Of a DNA stretch of 64,000 bases, positions 56,201 through 64,000 are shown piece after piece. Within the stretch, counting starts at the first letter, position 1. Each line of letters opens with the position of its first letter. The notes under the pieces are model-generated. The model made no database searches and was not told the DNA's origin. It saw only the letters and a program-made list of their open reading frames with translations. A program made the position numbers and the translations under genes. This DNA comes from Armillaria gallica (taxonomy: Eukaryota > Basidiomycota > Agaricomycetes > Agaricales > Physalacriaceae), in the NCBI GenBank assembly GCA_037576215.1, contig JBANDB010000004.1, forward strand, positions 1,674,001 to 1,738,000, given 5' to 3'.

Positions 56201-58040
56201 CGTAGATCTTGTCTTATCCTTGTCAGCGTTGATTTCCTTTGAGCTGCTGGAACCAGCCTTCGTCCCGACACGATGATGATCACCGTTCCGCTACGGTCAT
56301 TCTTTCACCACGGCGGATGTACGTAATGGAGTCGTGTTCTTCATCTCAGGCCTCTGATGCTACGGTGGTTCATGGGTACCAGCGGACACTGGCCAGTGAG
56401 AAATAGACAGTCGGTCATCAGTTCATTTTGAAAATCTAACATCTCGTTAACGTCAGTCTATTAGGGTCATTTTCTGGAGCAGTATTCTTCTTGGTGGGAA
56501 CTCGACGATGTATGGGAGAATGTCATGGGTTGGCTATGTGACGCCGGTGTAATACAGAGTTCGCAGCAGATCACACGTGTGTTCAAATCCGTTTCTCTTT
56601 CTCTTTGCGTTGGGCTGATCCAGGTCTCAGATATGCCCGGCACTATTACAACGATTTCCTGGAACGGCGTAGGCCAGGGCAACTTCGTCAACGGATACAT
56701 TTACAACCGCACACACGGCTCGTAGATCAGAACTCATGAAAATCAACTATCTTTTCGACGTGCTCGAATTCCGAGGGGACGGAATCTGATATATTGGCCA
56801 CGGATCAAACACATGCAAGGCCTTCAATTGGGGCTGAACGCCGCATAGACAAAGCCTTCTCTATGAGCATACCGCCGGTCATCTTTCAGTTCCAAGATGC
56901 ACATATACGCACTCGAGTGGATGGATGGGTCCTTCTGGACCTATGTTGATGCGTGCCGTCGTTGTTCAAGTTCGAAAAACTCGTTCGGAGCTGGGAGATT
57001 TCCCAGGTACGATAACGTCGTCCAGACAGCGGGTGCCGTTGGAGATTCCCTAGGCCAATGGAGCGCACTTATGGTCGCCCTTCGATCCAGGAGTTTCATA
57101 TGATAGACGTTGTGATCGGAATGATTCGGGTTGGTTCCCGGATGGATAGACTTTTCTGGTGCTGGGAGTAAGGACTACCTTCGATTTCGTACATATGACC
57201 CCCTTTACTGATAGCGTTGTAACAGGGAGATCTCGGGAGCCAAGTACTATACGTGGCCTGGGACCCAACGATGACTGTTTGCTACTTTTTGTGGTCGGTT
57301 TTCACCGACGAAGCTTCAGCAAAGACTTTACAATCATTGCTTGATGCAACGTAGGTTACTTTCGATAATTCTCTTCCTTCGGCTAACATCTATTTGTCAG
57401 GCTTTCGAACCGTATATAATGGCCGTACGGATCTCATTGCTCCCTGCAAGTCGACAGGCGGTGTACACGAAGACACGGTGTCTGACAACGAGGTGCAGGA
57501 CAATCCGAAGCTAGCACCCGCGTTGTTCTCGAACATGGTCGATCTTGTATAATTAGTCGTGATCAGGAGGGATGGGAGCTTATTCGGAGTACTGTTTTGT
57601 GCATGCAGGGAGACTGGCGCGAGCGTTGCTGATGAAGGTCAGTTCTCTCTATTCATATTCAGGGAGCGATGTATTCACAGGTGTCTAGCTTTGCAGCGGC
57701 GACTAGTTTTTCACATTGCTTTCCATGAGCGCTCGACTTTGACGACCACTTGGGTACGCTGACAGTTGCGGATCACCGTCGTTGATACTTATTTTCTCCC
57801 TCCAGCCTCTGAATAATGGGTGCAGTCATATCTGAGTTTCGTATGGATGAAACCATCTCGATCGATAAGGTCTAGACGTCCACGTCGACGACCTCTTTGT
57901 TTTACCCTTGATCTCTTCTGCCCTACTGTGACGACGATCATCGAATTCGATCCGCGACAACAATTTGTCCGCCACACCAGGACGCAGGAAATACTTTCCT
58001 TCACCGTGTCCACCTTTCGCTGTCATCTGGTGCTATGACA
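53288..58040. repeat. Spacer S2 copy 2 (paralogous to 20,266-25,142)
   Basis: It is alignable with copy 1 throughout, sharing for example CGTGATGA, GTTGATTTCCTTT and TCGATCCGCGACAACAAT. It lacks the 244-bp MITE of copy 1 and carries about 345 bp extra at about 54,896-55,241. A minus-strand ORF at 54,696-55,082 shares YASFYRNDIL and SNGRTF with copy 1. No gene family recognised. Confidence 0.75.
53778..54011 (+). CDS. Small hypothetical ORF in S2, copy 2
   Basis: A 77-codon ORF starts at ATG 53,778 (MSKHVDSESTMDD) and contains HLYSSMSEAIMCRSCLSRKR. In copy 1 the same ORF is frameshifted by a single extra A at about 20,790. It could be the first exon of a lost gene or a chance ORF. No family recognised. 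Confidence 0.25.
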   Translation: MSKHVDSESTMDDLTAERGPSDADMTHLYSSMSEAIMCRSCLSRKRIDYALLNYTERVVIRKNVYRAQSQYQVGRRV

Positions 58041-60791
58041 GCTCTCCGGTTCACGGCTTTCTTTTCAAGGTTTTGTGAGCTACCGATTCGTAATTGTAAA
58101 GTGAAGCAGACGTTGGGAAGACTGCTTTCATTTGGCGCGCAGAAGTACTGTGTCTTTTTCAGACATCGTTGCAAGCGGAATTCAGCGCCTGTCCTTTTCA
58201 ACGTGCTCCAATTCAGATGGCAATATCTCGTTCCCGATCAATGACAGTGTCTCTACGCTTCGGTCGTTTTCGTACGACCTCGTCAGCGGCCTTTTCCCCA
58301 GAACCAGAACGAGGAGTTCTTTCTGCCACCATGGATCATTGTTACTCTTTCCTTATCCGCGTCCGCACTCCGTCAATTTGTTTCCCTCCGTAGACTTGGC
58401 CGTTCCCCAGGCAATTTCGATCACCTAAACCATATATAGCTGGGTAATAGTAGACCGGCTTGGTCTTCCAACAATGCCACTACTTTCAAGGTTGGGAGGG
58501 ACCAATGTTCAACACAGTACGTATATAACCTATTTCTGGCGACGAAGTCTGTCCTTATTAGCATTCATTCGCAGTTATGGATAGTCACATTTCTCTTCAC
58601 GGGTACTCTGCACGAACACGTCCTCCAACGTCGACGAACACGATACGTCAGGGACTGAAGAACTGCGGAGAAGATATACGGCCTGACATTGATCGTCGGA
58701 GTGTATTTTTACGCGCCGACGAACACTTGCACGGGGAAAGAAATTATCAAGTACGTTTCTTCCCAAGCGTCTGATGGCTGTCCTTATCTTCTCACCCTTG
58801 AAAGTGTCTCATGCCATGGTACCATCTTCATAACGGGCGTCGCGTATGAACACGATAACTAGTACCGACCTGATGGGCGAAAAGGAATCTATGGACACTT
58901 GCTCTGTGTTTCGCTGGTGAAGGAAATATACTACTATGTGCGGCTATCTTCCAATCATAGGCTGTCTTCACTAAATGATCATCTCTGCAGAGGTCTGCAA
59001 CGCTGTCTTCGGCTTATTGACCAGAAATGTACAGCTGTCGCTTAATTCTTGTCCCCCTTCATAATCTGGGGAAATCGCCTCCGTCTTGTTCGCACTAGAC
59101 CCGCAATAGCCCATCAACATCCTCTACTCAGCTCGGGTCTTTCTGTCAGGACTACAAACTCAAGCGCCGTCAAACGACTCATCGTACCTCGTGCTGATGT
59201 TATAATAAGAATTACAGTGTATGTTTACTGCCTCTCATTCCGCCTTAGCTTCGACTAAATTCTATCCCACAGGTCTTGTTCGTACTCCTCCTTTACGCTG
59301 CGGAAGATGGGCGCTGCCATTCAAATATATTCTCATACTATCGGTGGACAATGCGCCAATTACAGCATCCTCGTCAGTAATCAATCTTGACATTGCAACG
59401 CTTGCAGAATTCGGTCGACTTCCTCCTTCGATTTCCATGCATCTCATGGCATCTTCCATCAGCGTAACGTATGACGGGTGGGACCATTCGGAGCAAAAAA
59501 TTAACAACTGAATAGATGCGCTTATGTGGAGAACTCCTCGAGAAAGCTTCGCCCGACGCCCGATTGGTAACGCGCCATTATTGAATGAAGAATCCCTTAC
59601 TGCTGGTCCGTCCTTGCTACTCACTTTGTCGACGATGAACTCACTCATTTTTATCTTAACAGGAATTGGCTGGCCTTCCACCGACTTCAATAAGAGTGAT
59701 CGACACACTAGGGAGATGCTACTACTCACTCGATGAATCATGATGGGTTGGCTCCGGGTTAGATAGTGAATGGTGAGCCGGTGATTTGATTTGGCCGTGG
59801 ATGGCACTCATCTTTCTTATGCAGCTGTTGTGCGACGCTATTATTAATTCTCTAGAACCTCTTTATCGTACATATGAACCAACTTATCACCACGTCTCGA
59901 TGTCGACTATCATCGGGTGGATCTACAACGATTCAAAGGTCTTGAGGTTCCTACTCAGTCTGGGTTGACTGGAATGAGGGTATCGCGTAAGGTAAGCTCG
60001 CACTGAGTATGAGGACGTGCTTAGGTTGGGCTTGTGGGCGTGGTTACCATCAATTCTCCGTTACGATGCCTAGGAACAATGGAACGAATTGAACAGGCAG
60101 TTATTTTACAGACAACGTGAGTCGAAGACATCGGCTAACATTGCGAGAATGATCTAACGGAGTGGTGCTCAGGTGCAATTCCAGCGGGTTCGTTCGCCTT
60201 TGAATTGTATTGTGGGTCGGTCGTGATGGGAAAGATGTGCGCGGGAGATGATGACTGCTCTGCACTGATTAGAGCAGTTCCAGAAGTGAGCTTCGGAGTT
60301 TCTTTGTCTTCCTAACGTTAAAACTTAAAACCTTTTACCATTTTCTTTTAGCTTCCCCATCACATGTGATTATCCTCAGAATATCGGCGGTTAAGGAAAG
60401 AGGATTCATGCAGACGGCACGCTATATCCCCGAGTGCAACTCCAAGCATGCACAGAGGCATGCTTGTCAAGCTGACTAGATATGACACGTGCTACGTAAT
60501 TTAATCGTGATGTGTGGCGGAGTACCACCGCCCATTTCACAATTTCACATTGATGTTCTCGCTCAGAACACAAAGGCCATTGTCTGCGTCCTACCACATC
60601 CACCGCACGTTCAACGACCTCGCCAGCGTGGGGCGCCTTGACTCTAAACATCTCTGACTATGTTGAAATAATCCTAGCGGGTATGGAAGCGCACGAGACA
60701 TCGGGACACGAATACGAGATTGACGTAGTACAAGAGCGGTGGAGTATGCAGTCCATCGGGTAAAGAAGAGAAAAGCCATTGGTACGTACAC
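58041..60791. other. Region upstream of HET-E; no firm gene
   Basis: A minus-strand ORF of 181 codons (59,262-59,807) includes SVEGQPIPVKIKMSEFIVDK flanked by GTGAGTAG donor-like sites and WSHPSYVTLMEDAMRCMEIE, so it may be exons of a gene. The plus-strand ORF in the same place (59,221-59,511) competes with it. Smaller ORFs at 58,035-58,430 and 58,577-58,774 have no recognisable domain. Confidence 0.3.
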
Positions 60792-63041
60792 GTGACTGAT
60801 CATCAACAAACGCGTGAGCAACGAGCTCGATATCCTAGCAACAGACTAGCTGTATATCCGGGGCAGTGGCCGGCAATGGGAAATAGTAAGTACCGTTTAT
60901 CCCTCTCTTTCCAGCTACTGAGTCTGGCGACATTAGGACCATCCAAGGCCTTATACCAATCGCTTCACAGCGGCGTCAAGTCCATTTGGAGTCGCTTGCG
61001 ATCCATCATTTCGACCACACAAACAGCGAAACCTTCATCTCCTGACGGAACGTCCAAAACTGACCACAATCACAACGCAGACGCCCCACGGTCGGAGCCG
61101 CAAGAGGAGAGACCGCACCAGCAGTGCAGGTCTACTGCAGAAGATGCCAGCCCTGGCTTGGAGGTGACACCAGACTCGTCCTCGGACTCGACAAGTGCAA
61201 AATCAACGTCAGAATCCTTCTATGTGGGTGACTTTGACTTTGTTGAATACTATGAATACGAAGGGGTCAGGCAGTTGGCAAACGAAAGGTGGATCCAACA
61301 CATCACTTTGCCCCAAGTCTCTATCTCTGCGTTCACTGAGGTTGGCCGAGCGGAATCGACCATTTCAGTTCCGAAACAACGATTCTACACCGGTAGAAAT
61401 CCCGTTATATCATCCGCCCTCGCCGATACTCCTTGTCGGTGTTCAGGGTGTTTTAGATCAGCTGAACACCACCCTCGCCACTGCATACACCTGGACATCC
61501 CATCCCTCTCCTCCGTTCTCGAAGACGTTATCAAGAACAACTACGACTTTGGCACTGCATATGGTCGTCTTCCCAAAATACAGTTTAACAGCTGTGTTAC
61601 CCTCCAAGACGAGCTAATCAGGCTTGAGGAGGAGGACCATGAGGTGCGACGGGACGCGCTGGTGGATAACCTAATCGTCATTCCAGAGTTGCCACCTAGA
61701 CGTGTCTGGGATCTGTACAGCAATCGGGTGGTGCCATGGTGGAGTACGGGCATGCACCAGGACTGGAAGGACAGGCGGAACTTGTGGAACCGGCGCCACA
61801 GCCACTGGGACTGGTGGATCCCCCCAGAATGGTCTCAGCCGATATCGCATGCGTGGATAGATAAGGCGGATCGTGTCAAGATGTGGACATCTATCAACGG
61901 GAAGGAATGGCCCATGTCCATCCCAAAAGATGCCGACCTGGATCTCATCCGCATCGAGATGCTCAATCTAGGAGCTGAATACACGTGGTTGGATGTCCTC
62001 TGTTTGAGACAGGAGGGTGGGACGAGAGAGGATCTACGTGTGGAGGAGTGGAAGCTGGACGTGCCTACCATCGGATATGTGTACAGAAATCAAGAAGCAC
62101 AACCAAAAGTGGTGTGGTACTTGAGTGGACTAGGGCGGCCTTTGAGCTTGAAGGCGGGCGACTTGGACAGTGATCGGTGTTGGTTTCGACGTGCGTGGAC
62201 GTTGCAGGAGACTAGCCTGGACAGGATCATTGCCGGAGATATACCTGATGGTCCAATGCACGCCAAGCCGATAGATGGAGACGAGAACTACGAGAACGAG
62301 ATTCTGACAAGATTTCACAAGAACCTGAAGTCGGTAGAGAGTGCCAGGGGTGTATTTGGCGCGCTAGCAGCCATGCAGGAGCGGGTGTCCACTAACCCAG
62401 TGGACAAAGTCGCCGGACTTTCATTTTGTCTACTGACTGGACAGATACCAGCATACTATGAGCGCCAGTCACTCGAGGATGCATGGGACGCCCTTGTGAA
62501 TACAATGAACCCATTCAGTCGGTGTGATTTGTTGTTCTTGTATCCTGAACCAGGAAATGCAAGCAAGACATGGCGACCGTCGTGGGAGCAGGCCATGACA
62601 GGACATCTACCAGCAGATAGTATGTGGATTACTGGCCCGATTGAACGGGATGACAAGGCAGACGTTGACCAGTGCCGGGTTTCCTGCATCGAAAGAGGGT
62701 TTGTGCGGGGATTGTCTGTGGGAGGCGCAGAAGGTGTCGATCGACACGGAGAGTTGACGGTTGAAGACTCGGACGGGACAAAGTATACAATCAAAATCAT
62801 CGCCACACACCAGTACCCGATTCCCGAGGACACGTACGTACTGCTCCGTGACTCTTTCGCCTGGAAAGCCTTCAACAGGAAGCCCGATGACGTTCAATAT
62901 TAGGTTGTCGGGCGACTCGGAAGACCGCCACAGCAGAGTTTCGAGAAACTGTCGGTGTTCAAAATCACTGACTGGGATGAAATTGAGAGGCTGGAAAGCC
63001 TGTCAGTCGCAAAGTATTCGGACATGGTCACATTGAAATGA
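60792..63041 (+). pseudogene. HET-E: one-domain HET-like gene with intact core, stopped just before its tail
   Basis: ATG at 60,792 opens a frame of 703 residues ending at TAG (62,901-62,903). In the same frame VVGRLGRPPQQSFEKLSVF and the rest of the tail continue to TGA at 63,039-63,041, so TGG of the conserved QYWVVGR has become TAG. The N-terminus (IWSRLRSIISTTQT, acidic Ser/Asp region) aligns with exon 1 of HET-A. Core motifs look intact: PPRRVWDLYSNRVVPWW, ISHAWIDKADRV, LGAEYTWLDVLCLRQ, EEWKLDVPTIGYVYR and CWFRRAWTLQE. A Trp-rich insertion (WNRRHSHWDWWIPP) precedes ISHAW. About 20 codons at 61,435-61,492 are read in a shifted frame by two compensating deletions. It could still make a HET protein lacking the last 45 residues or so. 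Confidence 0.8.
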
Positions 63042-64000
63042 CAAGTGTCGGCGTCGCGCATCACAGCCTAGTCGGGACCTTCAGTTGTCACAAGGAATTG
63101 TTCTGCTTCTTATTACATATCACACTGCTTTATTAGTGTACAGCATGTAGATCAATAGGCAGATGAACGACGACAGCCCCCACCTGTTTTGCACCTGTTT
63201 CAAAGTTTCCTTGTCGCTTTTGTTCTCTGTGCCGCGGTCGACTCTCGAGCAACTCTCGAGACAATCAGGAGCGTTCGGTTCCTCCGCGACCACGTGACCT
63301 CTAGGGCAAGCTTCGGAGGTTTCGCCGGCTGTTCGTAGCTTTAGCCTTACTTGCATCCACTTGCCTAGCAAACCTCAAGATACGGTTCCACAATCTCACG
63401 TTCGCCCAAGACTTTATGACTCAACTAAGGGTTACCGGCTACGTGGCACGATGCCGTTGCGATGCCGTTGTGGAAAGAGTTTTTATTTTCTTTCATCAAG
63501 CTGGTGATCTTCAATCTTACTGTCTTTTTCTATCTCATCGGTCCTCTATAGTCATGAATTAGGACCGTCTATAACAGCCAGAATCACGTTCCTCTTACCT
63601 GTAGCCTACCGCGATCCCAATAGTAGCCCGCCGTACCCAGGAGTCAATTCGTTCGAGTCACTTTGGCTTTAAAGCAGTACCACCATCAATCCTATCAAGC
63701 TCGTAGACCTTTGCTTCATGTTTGCCGACCTTGATTTGGACCGCCGATCTGCAGCCAGCTTTTGCCCTGGCACGATGATGGTCACTGTTCCGTGAAAATA
63801 ATTCGACCACCACATCGGGACGCAGTGACAAAATGTAGTCATGTTTCCTTTTTTTCATCGCATCCTTTTATGCTAGCTTCTGATGCAGCGTGATGCTACG
63901 AGTTCTAACACTATCAACTTGCGATTTGTGACTACTAGTGGATTTTGGTCGCTATCTCGGCGTGGATAAATCCCCGTACCTACGGAAATCTTGCCTGGAA
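63042..64000. repeat. Diverged S2-like spacer after HET-E
   Basis: Parts of 63,490-63,840 resemble S2 (22,830-23,350 and 55,920-56,330), for example CAAGCTGGTGATC, TCTATCTCATCGG and GGCACGATGATGGTCACTGTTC. A minus-strand ORF at 63,658-63,858 (KAGCRSAVQIKVGKHEAKVY) corresponds to degenerate frames in both S2 copies. So a third, older copy of the HET-S2 arrangement ends the window. Nothing recognised at 63,042-63,480. Confidence 0.5.

Overview
The window looks like a repeat-rich, accessory stretch of a mushroom-forming basidiomycete genome (Agaricomycetes, probably Agaricales). The reasons are: coding sequence broken by 45-60 base introns with GT..AG ends and CTNAC-type branch sites, several HET-domain (heterokaryon incompatibility-like) genes, a decarboxylase of the phosphatidylserine-decarboxylase family in its mushroom PsiD-like form, and an Agaricomycete-type Pif1 helicase. 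I see no rRNA, tRNA, CRISPR or prokaryotic signal. All family names come from motif recognition, not from a database search.

Layout. 1-3.95 kb: the 5' part of a decayed Ty3/gypsy LTR retrotransposon on the minus strand (retropepsin, CCHC gag, candidate primer site and LTR). 3.95-7.7 kb: nothing recognisable. 7.7-25.1 kb and 26.5-58.0 kb are two copies of one large tandem unit: PsiD-like decarboxylase pseudogene (minus) - spacer S1 - two-domain HET gene - one-domain HET gene - spacer S2. Unit 1 holds HET-A (open) and HET-B (one stop codon). Unit 2 holds HET-C (stop, frameshift, MITE insertion) and HET-D (stop, split by a 14-kb element). A further HET gene (HET-E, 60.8-63.0 kb) with a diverged S2-like tail ends the window, and a relic HET tail at 7.7 kb starts unit 1. 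The copies serve as each other's empty-site controls, so several insertions can be delimited to the base.

The main discovery is at 38,932-52,977. HET-D stops matching its paralogue HET-B in the middle of a codon at 38,931 and resumes at 52,978. The intervening 14,046 bp begins TC, ends CTAG before a T, has a 7-bp-stem hairpin 9 bases before the CTAG, and carries an 11-bp perfect inverted repeat that is terminal at the left end and subterminal at the right. These are Helitron/Helitron2 (Helentron-like) hallmarks. It carries a Pif1-type helicase fused to a ubiquitin-protease-like cysteine protease domain, three spliced genes of unknown function (one with an OB-like strand pattern), an F-box-like gene, and, between two converging genes, a 1.1-kb array of 18 perfect ACTAGT palindromes. 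No Rep (HUH) nuclease domain is visible, so the element may be non-autonomous or organised unusually.

Other mobile DNA includes a hAT MITE inside HET-C, two TA-flanked MITEs, a PIF/Harbinger-like MITE, a LINE 3' relic, a short retroposon-like insertion with a (TA)n end, and a 1.26-kb element with subterminal motif arrays. Most genes are decayed. HET-A, the helicase and a few small spliced genes are the best candidates for intact products.
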